From JBAOHV01 sp964450685 (GTDB lineage: Bacteria; Actinomycetota; Acidimicrobiia; Acidimicrobiales; Microtrichaceae): 64,000 nucleotides of DNA. Position numbers and translations under genes: made by a program. Shown piece by piece: positions 46,574 through 54,500 of the stretch (the first letter of the stretch is position 1; each line of letters starts with the position of its first letter). Below the pieces are notes generated by a model. The model ran no database searches. It was not told the DNA's origin and saw nothing but the letters and a program-made list of their open reading frames with translations. The stretch is taken from the NCBI GenBank assembly GCA_964450685.1, contig CAYVDN010000003.1, positions 1 through 64,000 on the forward strand. The letters run 5' to 3'.

Positions 46574-46762
46574 ATGTCGAAGAAGCGTGAGGACAAGGAC
46601 GCCGACGCCGAGAAGGCGGTGCGTGAGGTGCGTGGCGGGTCGATCTGCGACCCCAACGGCCCGGCGCAGGCGCACCTCATCCGGGGGACCACGCACGTGG
46701 CCGTGTGCCGCCCGACACCGGGGCCGGATGTCCGACCCCGGTGGCGAGCCGCTGGCCGCTGA
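46574..46762 (+). CDS. Small basic hypothetical protein
   Basis: 62 aa from ATG 46574 (MSKKREDKDADAEKAVREVR). RGGSICDPNGPAQAHLIRGT, THVAVCRPTPGP. The start signal makes it credible despite its isolation. It ends against the convergent AAA+ gene. Unknown. Confidence 0.5.
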   Translation: MSKKREDKDADAEKAVREVRGGSICDPNGPAQAHLIRGTTHVAVCRPTPGPDVRPRWRAAGR

Positions 46763-48154
46763 TCAGTCGAACGGATCGGCGGCGACGCCGGTCAGGTCGG
46801 GGGCGTCCTCGTTGCGCTGCTCCCACTCGTCGGCGAGGTACTTGACCAGCGTGTTCTGCTCCAGGATGGCCTCGGCCCGTGCCCGGTCCTTCCCCGGGAA
46901 CATCCCCAGGAACTCCCAGAGTGCGTACTCGGGGCCGTGCTCGAAGAACGTGGCCGTGAAGCCCTCCAGCGCCTTGGTGCCGATGGGCGTGCTGATGGCC
47001 TTGGTCTCGTACGCCGCCCGGAGGGTGACACCCATCCGGCGGATGACGGGGCTGGCCACCAGCTGCTTCTCGATGGCCTCCTCGTAGCCCCACTGGATGT
47101 GCTTGAAGCGGTTGAGGAACGCCTCCTGAAGCTGGCCGGAGCCCCGGTAGCCGTCGTTGTAGGCGCCGAGGATCCACAGGTTCGGGCTGGCCTTGGTGAT
47201 CTTCGGCATGAAGCCGTCGCCCTCGACCTGGACGGCCTTGCCCCGGTTGACGAACTGGCGCCGGTCGTCGCACAGCGGGTGGAGCGAGGAGGTGACACGC
47301 TCGGGAAGCATGGCCACCTCGTCCAGCTCCAGGATGCCGCCGACGGTGGCGGCGATCTCCACCACGCCATCCAGCTGCACCAGGCGCTCGGCGTGGGTCG
47401 TCGGATCGGCGTAGCTCGTGATCTGGCCGAACATGTCGAAGTCGGTCACGCCGGAGGAGCCCGACAGGGTGAAGATCGGGAGCGGCTTGGGGTAGCCCTC
47501 CAGGTCGGCCACGAGGCACGCCAGCACCTGGATGAACATCGACTTGCCCGCCTGGGTGTCCCCCACGAACAGGACGTTCTGACGCTTCTTCCAGTAGCCC
47601 AGGAGCACGTCGGAGTCGAGCTTGCCGCCGGGGAACGTGCGGTGGATGTAGCGCTCGACCACCGAGCGGTCCGGACGGTAGGCGTCCAGCCGGGGGTCCA
47701 TGATGTCGGTGATCGGGTTGTTGGCCACCAGCGTCGGCGCCACGGTCACCTCCGTGTGGACGACGGTGGGCAGCGGGGGCAGGACGGGCGCCGAGGTGCT
47801 GGCGGGGGCGGCGGTGGCGGTGGGCACGGTGTGGTTCTCCTGGTGGTTCTCCTGGTGGTTGGTGGGGATGGGGACGATGACGGGGGCCTGGCCCGGAGCG
47901 GCGTTCGCCATGGCGGCGGCGGCCTGCTCGGCCATCTTCTTGGGCGTGAGGTTCCCGTCGTGGATGAGGCGTGGCAGGATGTAGACCTGCTCCTCGGCGA
48001 CACCGTTGCGGACGATGCGCACCGGGATGCGGCGACGCAGCGGGGAGTCGTCGGGCTCGGTGACGTTGCTGACGATCTCGACCAGCTGGCCCTCGAACTC
48101 CCCCGCACGGACGGGGTAGCGGGCTCCAGGGATGAGGGTTGCGGCTGCGGCCAT
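46763..48154 (-). CDS. MoxR/CobS-like AAA+ ATPase
   Basis: 463 aa from ATG 48154 with AAGGAG upstream. N-terminal ~70-residue beta domain (GARYPVRAGEFEGQLVEIVS, RRRIPVRIVRNGVAEEQVYI), Pro/Thr linker to ~residue 150, then AAA+: NVLFVGDTQAGKSMFIQVLA (Walker A), ATVGGILELDEVAMLPERV (Walker B LELDE), NLWILGAYNDGY (sensor 1), AFLNRFKHIQW (Arg finger). Layout matches MoxR/CobS-type ATPases that work with VWA partners. The VWA gene is divergent at 48278. Together they may remodel or insert a metal into a target complex. Confidence 0.85.
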   Translation of the reverse strand: MAAAATLIPGARYPVRAGEFEGQLVEIVSNVTEPDDSPLRRRIPVRIVRNGVAEEQVYILPRLIHDGNLTPKKMAEQAAAAMANAAPGQAPVIVPIPTNHQENHQENHTVPTATAAPASTSAPVLPPLPTVVHTEVTVAPTLVANNPITDIMDPRLDAYRPDRSVVERYIHRTFPGGKLDSDVLLGYWKKRQNVLFVGDTQAGKSMFIQVLACLVADLEGYPKPLPIFTLSGSSGVTDFDMFGQITSYADPTTHAERLVQLDGVVEIAATVGGILELDEVAMLPERVTSSLHPLCDDRRQFVNRGKAVQVEGDGFMPKITKASPNLWILGAYNDGYRGSGQLQEAFLNRFKHIQWGYEEAIEKQLVASPVIRRMGVTLRAAYETKAISTPIGTKALEGFTATFFEHGPEYALWEFLGMFPGKDRARAEAILEQNTLVKYLADEWEQRNEDAPDLTGVAADPFD

Positions 48155-48187
48155 GAGTGACTCCTTGATCGGCTGTGGTGTGGCACC

Positions 48188-48216
48188 AGTATGGGGTATC
48201 ACTGTTGCCATGTCAA
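48188..48216 (-). promoter_or_regulatory. Promoter of AAA+ gene
   Basis: Minus strand TTGACA (48211-48216), 17 bp, CATACT (48188-48193), leader with GCCACACCACAGCC. Confidence 0.8.
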
Positions 48217-48241
48217 GTCATATCCCTACTGAGATGTGTAA

Positions 48242-48271
48242 TTGACAACAGATCCAGTTTCTTGCTACGAT
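48242..48271 (+). promoter_or_regulatory. Promoter of VWA gene, leaderless type
   Basis: TTGACA (48242-48247), 18 bp, TACGAT (48266-48271), 6 nt, ATG 48278; no Shine-Dalgarno. The two divergent -35 boxes are 25 bases apart. Confidence 0.8.
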
Positions 48272-48277
48272 TCTCCC

Positions 48278-50359
48278 ATGACCACCACGGAACGCCCCGA
48301 CATCGCCAAGGCCCGCATCTCCCGCAAGACACTGAACGCCCTGGAACGACTCGCCGCCCAGCAGGAGGCCGAGCAGCGCCGCCGTCGGGAGCGGGAACTG
48401 TTCACGGTCCGCAGCCTCGGCGGCTGGGACGGCGCCACGCCGGTCGAGCAGTCCGAGGCCGAGCGCATCGCCGCCGAGCACCGCCGCACCCGCAACGCCT
48501 TCATGTCGGGCGTGGTGTCGCAGGCCAAGGCCGTCATGCAGACCTGGGGCGTCCGGGTACCGGTGGTGGCCCGCACCGGCTTCTCGTTCTCGGCCTACAC
48601 CGACTGGAAGTCGATCCACGTGAGCTACCCCGAGACCGGCCTGCCTGTGTTCTCGGCGCTGCACGGCACGTTCGTGGGCCAGAACCGCCTCGGCGAGACG
48701 GTCACCATGCGGGAGGTGTCCGAGGACCTGCTGGGCATCATCCACCACGAGTGCGGCCACATCCGCTTCAGCGTGCCCTACGCCAACCTGCTGAAGATCG
48801 TCCGTGACGACCTCAAGGCCAGCCGCCTGCCCGCCCCGAGTGACACCATCGACCCGTCGCACCAGAAGTGCTGGAACCTGCTGGAGGACCAGCGCATGGA
48901 GCTGGCCGTGGTCGGTGACTCCCCCATCATCGGGATGTACCTGACCCAGACGGTCAAGAACCACATCATCGAGGTGTCCCGGCAGATGTTCGACCAGGAC
49001 GAGCTGGGTGTCACGGGCGCCATGAAGACCTACGCCCTCCTGGTCGGCCGCCTGTACCTGCCTGCCGACGTGCGCAAGCTGGCCCGGCGTGACCTGCTCC
49101 AGCGCCTGGTGGCCGGTGGCTACGAGCTGGCCGACGCCGAGGCCGTCGCCGACGAGATCAAGGACATCGTGCGGTCCTACATCGAGGCCGAGGACGCCCT
49201 GGCCATGTGGGCGGCCATCGACCGGCTCCAAGCCCTCAACCTGAACCACACCATCGACTTCGACCAGCACATCGAGCAGCTGCTCGATGTGCTGGACGAT
49301 GACACCCTCCGGGAGCTGATCCAGGGCCTGGCCATGGGCTCCGGCATCACCGACGACAGCGACTCCGAGGAGGACGGCGGCGACCCCCTGGAGCTGCCCG
49401 GCCGTGGTCTGTCCAAGCCCACCGAGGGCGACGAGGACGGCAGCGAGCCCGGCGACGGCGACGGCGACGCTGGCAAGGGCTGGGGCGACGACGTGTCAGT
49501 GACTCCCTACGACCCCTCCAAGCAGCAGGACATGCTGCGTGACGCCTTCGACAGCGCCATCGCCGCCAACCACCAGCTGAACTGGTACCGCCAGGGGCTC
49601 GATGAGACGGCCCACGCCCTCGCCGACACGACCGGCGTCAGCGACGTGACCGAGAGCTTCGACGGCGAGATCATGGAGCCCGAGGTGCAGCAGGAGGCCG
49701 AGTCGATCGTGGCCGACCTGATGGCGTCCTTCGAGCCCTTCCTGGCCGACACGGCGCCGTGCTGGGTCCCGCAGACCACCAGCGGCGTGCTCGACGTGCG
49801 TGCCTACATCGCCCGCCAGCCGGGCCAGCACGACTTCTACCGTCGCTGGGAGGGCGACGAGGACCCGGGTCTGGACCTGGAGGTGGACCTGATCTGCGAC
49901 GTGAGCGGGTCGATGATGGACTACCTCCAAGCCCTCGGCCAGGCCATGTACGCCGCCGGGATGGCGTGTGACTACCTCAACGTCACCTACCGGGGCTGGG
50001 TCTTCGGCAGCACCTCGGCGCTCATCCAGTCCACGGGCCGCATCTGGCCGGTGGTGCCGGACTGCCTTGGCGGCACCAACCCCCGCCAGGCGCTGGAGTG
50101 GATGCGTGACACCCCCGTGGAGGCCGGGCACCGGCTCGTGCTGTTCATGACCGACGGTCAGTTCGGCGCCATCGACTTCAACGACTACGTGACCGAGAAC
50201 ACCCACCTCATCGGCATGGGGTTCGACGCCGACCAGGCGACGGCCGACTCCTACGCCCGCAGCCTGGTGCAGAACCAGAACTGCCCCCGGGCCGTGGGTA
50301 TCACCTCGCTGGTGCAGATCCCCGCCGCCATCGGGCAGTACATCGAGCAGGTGTTGTGA
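48278..50359 (+). CDS. VWA-domain protein with HExxH (CobT-like)
   Basis: 693 aa from ATG 48278. Residues ~1-110 helical. Residues ~130-260 a zincin-like part with LLGIIHHECGHIRFSVPYAN (HECGH) and LLEDQRMELAV (E/R downstream). Residues ~375-425 a very acidic Gly/Asp linker (SDSEEDGGD, GDGDGDAGKG). Residues ~525-693 a VWA domain: LICDVSGSMMDYLQALGQ (MIDAS DxSxS), CLGGTNPRQALEWM (T), VLFMTDGQFG (D). Acidic linker plus C-terminal VWA is the CobT/ViaA-like partner design for MoxR-type ATPases. HExxH suggests metal binding or proteolysis. Divergent from the AAA+ gene. Confidence 0.87.
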   Translation: MTTTERPDIAKARISRKTLNALERLAAQQEAEQRRRRERELFTVRSLGGWDGATPVEQSEAERIAAEHRRTRNAFMSGVVSQAKAVMQTWGVRVPVVARTGFSFSAYTDWKSIHVSYPETGLPVFSALHGTFVGQNRLGETVTMREVSEDLLGIIHHECGHIRFSVPYANLLKIVRDDLKASRLPAPSDTIDPSHQKCWNLLEDQRMELAVVGDSPIIGMYLTQTVKNHIIEVSRQMFDQDELGVTGAMKTYALLVGRLYLPADVRKLARRDLLQRLVAGGYELADAEAVADEIKDIVRSYIEAEDALAMWAAIDRLQALNLNHTIDFDQHIEQLLDVLDDDTLRELIQGLAMGSGITDDSDSEEDGGDPLELPGRGLSKPTEGDEDGSEPGDGDGDAGKGWGDDVSVTPYDPSKQQDMLRDAFDSAIAANHQLNWYRQGLDETAHALADTTGVSDVTESFDGEIMEPEVQQEAESIVADLMASFEPFLADTAPCWVPQTTSGVLDVRAYIARQPGQHDFYRRWEGDEDPGLDLEVDLICDVSGSMMDYLQALGQAMYAAGMACDYLNVTYRGWVFGSTSALIQSTGRIWPVVPDCLGGTNPRQALEWMRDTPVEAGHRLVLFMTDGQFGAIDFNDYVTENTHLIGMGFDADQATADSYARSLVQNQNCPRAVGITSLVQIPAAIGQYIEQVL

Positions 50360-50382
50360 CACACTGAGCCATAGGGCTATGC
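50354..50382 (+). promoter_or_regulatory. Possible promoter of 50416
   Basis: TTGTGA (50354-50359), 17 bp, CTATGC (50377-50382) within CATAGGGCTATG, a palindrome also found near 15330. Confidence 0.45.
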
Positions 50383-50415
50383 TCAGGGAGATACACCAAC
50401 CTGAAGGAGCCCATC

Positions 50416-51509
50416 ATGGCTGAAGTGATCACCGCATTCGACCCGGAGGTGCCCGTCGAGCACGACCGGCAGCGGAAGTACCCCTGGGACCAGTGGTTCG
50501 ACGGCCAGATCTGGCGCCTGACGCCGGGCGTGGACTTCGAGAACCACCCGCTCGTGATCGAGCGCCAGATCCGCACCCGGGCGTCGGCCCGCAAGGTGGC
50601 GGTCCACATCCAGCACGGCCCCGAGTACGCCTACCTCAACGTCCAGGCGACGCCCCGGCCCGAGAAGGCGCCCGAGCAGAAGCTCCAGGACGCCATCGAG
50701 GAAGCCGTGGAGACGGCGGTCGAGCAGTTCGTGGAGGCCGTCGAGGCGGCCGAGCACGACGGCCACACGGTCGATGTCGGCCCGGTGACCGTGGGCGAGC
50801 CCGAGGCTCCAAGCCCGGTCGTGCCGGAGCTGCCCCCGCTGCCGACCACCGACGAGGTGGCCGTCCCGGTGCCGGTCGCCGAGCACTCCGACGACGATGC
50901 GGGCTACGCCCACTCCGACCCGATCCCGGCGCCGCTGCCCCCGCTCCCCGTCCCGGCTCCGACCGAGCAGGAGACGGTCGTGGTCGAGGGTGTCGCCATC
51001 CCGGTGGCGCCGTCGGCGGCCGAGCCCGCTCCCGAGCCCCTCGTGAGCGAGGACACGGGCATCTCCATCCCGCAGGCGCCCGCCCCCGACCCCGTGTCGG
51101 AGGCCGCCTTCGAGGACGAGNNNNNNNNNNNNNNNNNNNNNNNNNNNNNNNNNNNNNNNNNNNNNNNNNNNNNNNNNNNNNNNNNNNNNNNNNNNNNNNN
51201 NNNNNNNNNNNNNNNNNNNNCGAGGACGAGGGCACCACGCCCGAGCCCGAGGTGGAGGATCCCACCGATGCCGAGCTGGTGGCCGCCGAGGTGGTCGAGG
51301 AGCCCAAGCCCATCGAGGAGCAGACCTACGACGAGCAGCTGGCCAGCGCCGAGTCGGTGCCCGCCCCGCAGCCCGCTCCGGCGCCCCCCGCTCCGGCCGG
51401 TCCGTTCCAGGCCCCGATGCCGCCCGTCCCGGCACCGCAGCCCACCCCGCCGCTGCCGCACCCGGCGCCGGTCCCGCAGAACCCCTTCGGTGGCCTGCTC
51501 GGCCAGTAG
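50416..51509 (+). CDS. WDQWFDGQ-domain protein with acidic Pro-rich tail, split by gap
   Basis: ATG 50416 after AAGGAG. Residues 1-~80: RKYPWDQWFDGQIWRLTPGV, DFENHPLVIERQIRTRASAR, then AVHIQHGPEYAYLNVQA, a small domain seen in many actinophage proteins. Then a helix (DAIEEAVETAVEQFVEAVEA) and ~180 residues of Pro/Ala/Glu/Val repeats, ending QNPFGGLLGQ. The N run at 51121-51220 interrupts it. Both edges share CGAGGACGAG, and merging them keeps one frame (FEDEGTTPEPEVE). Sits behind the VWA gene, possibly in the same system. Confidence 0.7.
51121..51220. other. Assembly gap (100 N) inside coding sequence
   Basis: Flanks share a 10-base overlap and lie in low-complexity Pro/Glu repeats, a likely cause of assembly failure. 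Confidence 0.85.
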
Positions 51510-51512
51510 CCG

Positions 51513-51524
51513 GTAGGGGGTATC
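51513..51524 (+). promoter_or_regulatory. GTAGGGGGTATC, variant of start-associated signal
   Basis: Right after the TAG of 50416-51509. No convincing start follows on this strand before the terminator at 51592. Confidence 0.45.
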
Positions 51525-51591
51525 ACGGCCGAGTCGTCGGTAAGGGGTCCCCAGATGGCAGACGGCGCTGTGGGATCCGCCGTGGAGCACG

Positions 51592-51617
51592 GAGCCTCGG
51601 TCTTCGGACCGGGGCTC
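51592..51617. terminator. UUCG tetraloop terminator between convergent genes
   Basis: GAGCCTCGGTC-TTCG-GACCGGGGCTC, 11 pairs (one G-T), then TTTGC on the plus strand. Serves 50416-51509 and the minus gene 51622. Confidence 0.8.
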
Positions 51618-51621
51618 TTTG

Positions 51622-51807
51622 CTATTCCCCGTCGAAGTACCGGCGTGCTTGTTCGTACAACTCGGCCGCCTCTTCGGGAGTATCCCTGGTGCCGAGATAG
51701 TGCAATTTCCCGCCCCGGCGGATCTGAGCGAAGAAGGTGTGCGCCCCAGAATGAGCGTAAACACCCCTGATTCCGACCGCCGAGGGCTGATTAGTTGCTA
51801 CTGCCAT
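51622..51807 (-). CDS. AP2-like domain mini-protein
   Basis: 61 aa from ATG 51807 (MAVATNQPSAVGIRGVYAHS). GIRGVYAHSGAHTFFAQIRR, GGKLHYLGTRDTPEEAAELY, EQARRYFDGE is an entire AP2-type DNA-binding domain (G..GV......F.A.I...GK...LG...T.EEAA..Y..A). Usually the AP2 unit is attached to an HNH nuclease; here it is alone, as a relic of a homing nuclease or as a regulator. Overlaps the upstream gene by 17 bases. Confidence 0.75.
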   Translation of the reverse strand: MAVATNQPSAVGIRGVYAHSGAHTFFAQIRRGGKLHYLGTRDTPEEAAELYEQARRYFDGE

Positions 51808-53170
51808 CCTCGACCACCTGGCCGTCCACGATGTCCAGTTCGGGGGTCGGAGGGGCCGTGGGGACCTGCTGGCGGGCGTTGGCACCGGCCGCCCCACCGA
51901 ACAGCTGGGAGAGGATACCGCCGCTCTGAGCGGCCGACGCACCGGCAGCGCCGGAGCCCTGCACGAGGATCTTGAACGCCCCGTTGGGGTCGTCCCGGTT
52001 CACCCGGTTGATCAGGTCGAACAGGCGGGTCATCTCCTTGCCAGCCTGCGGATCCAAGCCCTGGCCCAGGATCTCCTCGGCGTGGCGGGCCTGAAGGACA
52101 CGCTGTGTCTGCATCTCGATGATGGCCGTCTGCATGCCCTCCCGCTGCTCCTTGGTCTTCAGCTCGACCGGCATGGAGTAGTTGCACTGCGACCCCGGGG
52201 TGTACGCCGGGCACGCCACAGCCAGGTTGCAGTTGTCGCACTGACGGAGGGAGTACGAAGAACTGGTGAGCACCGTCTGCTGGCCCACGACCTGCCCGGA
52301 GGCGTTCTTCAGGTCCTTCTGCGTAGCAACAAGTGTTGGAAGCATCTGACGCACCGCAGGGGCCGTCGTAGCAAGATGTTGGTTGGGGATTCCGGGAACC
52401 AGCGGCATGGCGACAGGCGAGGTAGTTGCTACAGACTGCTGCTTGGGTGCTGCGAACCTGGCCGCCTTGGCCGAGAGGTGGTCGGAAAGCGCCAACCAGG
52501 AGCGCACGGAAAGGGTCAATAGAGCTTCCCGATCAGCGGCAAGAATGTCTCCATGAGACACGCCCAATTCCTTGATGGCAGCCTCGTGCTCGACGGCCTT
52601 CATGTCCCGGTCCCGGACGTTGTGGCGCCAGAGCTTCTCGGCCCGTGAGTCCCACACCTGAAGCTCGCCCATGGCCGCCACGTTCCACCACGAGGTGTTC
52701 ACCACGATGTCGAACCCGTCGAGCGGAGCGCTCTTGCCGGTGATCACGCCGAAGGTGGAGGAGTGCTTCTTGCCCGCCAGCAGGCGGGTGCGCTCGGGCT
52801 CGACACGGAACACCCGCTCGGACGCCACGATGCCGTGCGGGAGCGCACGGACGGGGATCGGGGAGAGCCCGTCCCAGAGAGGGAGATACCCCGGGTGGGA
52901 GTCCCACGCCTCCGGCCCGCAGGCCCAGGTGGCCTGCTCGCCGATGATCTGCGTGACCTCCAGTAGGTCGTCCAAAGTCGTGGTGTCGGGCGTGTCGGTC
53001 CAAGCCAGCCACTCCAGGGCGACGCCGGGATCGAGATCGAGCCCGCTGAAGGAACCCCGGTAGTTGCGGAGCAGGCTGGAGACGTTGACGGCGACCTTGG
53101 CCACCGCCTCGACCGTGAAGAGGGCGTGGAAGGCTGGGTTCTCGCCGCCGGACAGCCAGATGTCAGGCAC
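51791..53170 (-). CDS. Large hypothetical virion-module protein with four-Cys cluster
   Basis: 459 aa, ATG 53170. N-terminal ~200 residues alpha/beta (ENPAFHALFTVEAVAKVAVN, VIASER-like beta strands, NTSWWNVAAMGELQVWDSRA). Near residue 325 a cluster QCDNCNLAVACPAYTPGSQC (C-x2-C-x5-C-x8-C) could hold zinc or an Fe-S centre. The C-terminus is helical (EEILGQGLDPQAGKEMTRLF), then Gly/Ala-rich. Function unknown; first gene past the early region on this side. Confidence 0.65.
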   Translation of the reverse strand: MPDIWLSGGENPAFHALFTVEAVAKVAVNVSSLLRNYRGSFSGLDLDPGVALEWLAWTDTPDTTTLDDLLEVTQIIGEQATWACGPEAWDSHPGYLPLWDGLSPIPVRALPHGIVASERVFRVEPERTRLLAGKKHSSTFGVITGKSAPLDGFDIVVNTSWWNVAAMGELQVWDSRAEKLWRHNVRDRDMKAVEHEAAIKELGVSHGDILAADREALLTLSVRSWLALSDHLSAKAARFAAPKQQSVATTSPVAMPLVPGIPNQHLATTAPAVRQMLPTLVATQKDLKNASGQVVGQQTVLTSSSYSLRQCDNCNLAVACPAYTPGSQCNYSMPVELKTKEQREGMQTAIIEMQTQRVLQARHAEEILGQGLDPQAGKEMTRLFDLINRVNRDDPNGAFKILVQGSGAAGASAAQSGGILSQLFGGAAGANARQQVPTAPPTPELDIVDGQVVEDGSSN

Positions 53171-53176
53171 GGCGGC

Positions 53177-53895
53177 TCAGTCCTTGTTGGCGTCCGTGGA
53201 GGGGATCGTGCTCANNNNNNNNNNNNNNNNNNNNNNNNNNNNNNNNNNNNNNNNNNNNNNNNNNNNNNNNNNNNNNNNNNNNNNNNNNNNNNNNNNNNNN
53301 NNNNNNNNNNNNNNGCGCCGGAGAGGGCACGGGTCATGGCCTGCTTGCCGGGGTTGGCCCGGTCGGCCCGAGTCATCTTGCGGGCCTTCTGCGCCGGGGT
53401 GGCGGGCGGTCCCGGGGGCAGGGCGAGCATGGGCACGCCGTTGCCGGAGATCGGCGCCATCGGGCGAGGCCCCGGAGGCACTACGCCGGGTCCTCCCGGG
53501 GTGTGGCCGGGGCCGATTTCTGTGAGCCCGATCCCGGCGGCCCAGAGCATCGTCTGGGCGCTGGTCTGCGCCTGCGGCGTCGAGCGGGGCCGGGTGCGGA
53601 TCCACTGCGGGTCGGGGCCGCCGGAGGGCGCCGTCGGGGTGGCGACAACCGGGCGAGCGGTGCCGCCGGTCAGCTGGTGGATGCCCTCCCGGAGCGGGCC
53701 GGTGCGGGTATGCTCATACATGCGGGCGCCGCTGAAGCGGTCGTAGTACGGGCTCGTGAGCGCCGCCGAGTGCGGGGCACTGTTGCCCGCCTCGTTGATG
53801 CCCTTGTGGACGATGCCGGAGAGGTCCTGGCGCAGCTGGCTGCGGCCGATCTGCCGGAGGCTGTCTTCCTCCTGAAGTTCGTCCCGGTCATCCAT
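53177..53895 (-). CDS. Hypothetical virion-module protein, interrupted by assembly gap
   Basis: ATG 53895 (MDDRDELQEEDSLRQIGRSQ) with AGGAGG upstream. Gly/Pro-rich with LSGIVHKGINEAGNSAPHSA, YDRFSGARMYEHTRTGPLRE. Reads to the N run at 53314. Left of the gap, STIPSTDANKD and a stop at 53177 probably form its C-terminus if the gap length fits the frame. Its TGA is 6 bases before the next ATG. Unknown. Confidence 0.55.
53215..53314. other. Assembly gap (100 N) at gene end
   Basis: No flank overlap is visible, so sequence of unknown length may be missing here. Confidence 0.85.
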
Positions 53896-54370
53896 CTCGG
53901 AGCCTCCTGCGCTGCTGCTCTGCGGCATGCTCCTGTTGCTGGCTGATATGGGCTACCAGCTCGTCCCAGGGCTTGTACGTGGCAGCATACCGTGGCAGCA
54001 CGTCCGGCGGTACCACCAGCATCGAGGGGACGCCTATCGACGAGACCGCCCGTACCGCCGAGGGATCAGCGTCGTAGTACATCGCCATCTTGTGGTTGGC
54101 GGCCTGCATCCTCGTGATCGCTCGAATCTTCCACGCCACCGGGTCCTGCTCAACCTCGTCCTCCATGGTGCTGATGGACACCCACGTCGAGAAGCCCTCC
54201 TGGAGCAGCCACCGCTCGATGGCGGCCCGGGGGGCTCGGGACGTGGTGAAGAAGGCCCACGACGTGTTGGGGTCGTGGGAGCGGTACAGCGAGAGGCCGA
54301 GCAGGTTGGCCGAGGAGGTGGGCGGGATGCCCGCAGCCAGCACTCCGTCGATGCTCAGCCCGATCAGCAT
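53888..54370 (-). CDS. HAD-like protein with altered nucleophile
   Basis: 160 aa, ATG 54370. MLIGLSIDGVLAAGIPPTSS sits where HAD phosphatases have hhhDxDGVL, but the first Asp is Ser. WAFFTTSRAPRAAIERWLLQ gives the Thr/Ser motif II, KIRAITRM a basic motif III, and MAMYYDADPSAVRAVSSIGV the D...GV motif IV. Likely a HAD fold that lacks the nucleophile, so binding rather than catalysis; or the family uses another residue. Confidence 0.6.
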   Translation of the reverse strand: MLIGLSIDGVLAAGIPPTSSANLLGLSLYRSHDPNTSWAFFTTSRAPRAAIERWLLQEGFSTWVSISTMEDEVEQDPVAWKIRAITRMQAANHKMAMYYDADPSAVRAVSSIGVPSMLVVPPDVLPRYAATYKPWDELVAHISQQQEHAAEQQRRRLRDG

Positions 54371-54373
54371 GGG

Positions 54374-54460
54374 CTACAGCCTACGGCGGGGACCCCCGAC
54401 GATCCACACGAGCAGGGCGACGATGGCGAGCACAACCAGGGCGATGATGAGGATGTCCAT
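54374..54460 (-). CDS. 28-residue membrane peptide
   Basis: ATG 54460: MDILIIALVVLAIVALLVWI then VGGPRRRL. A single transmembrane helix with a basic end, like small holins or phage membrane peptides. No strong ribosome site (CGGAGCC nearby may serve: GGAG 7 bases upstream). Placed between virion genes. Confidence 0.5.
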   Translation of the reverse strand: MDILIIALVVLAIVALLVWIVGGPRRRL

Positions 54461-54500
54461 GCGGAGCCTGTACCCGCTCGCCGCAGTTCCAAGCCCACGA

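Noticed and set aside
51795..52425. TAGCAACTA words inside 51622-51807 and 51791-53170 as operators
   Set aside because: They fall in coding sequence where they encode VATN/VATT; probably chance, unlike the intergenic copies at 28.4 and 30.3 kb.
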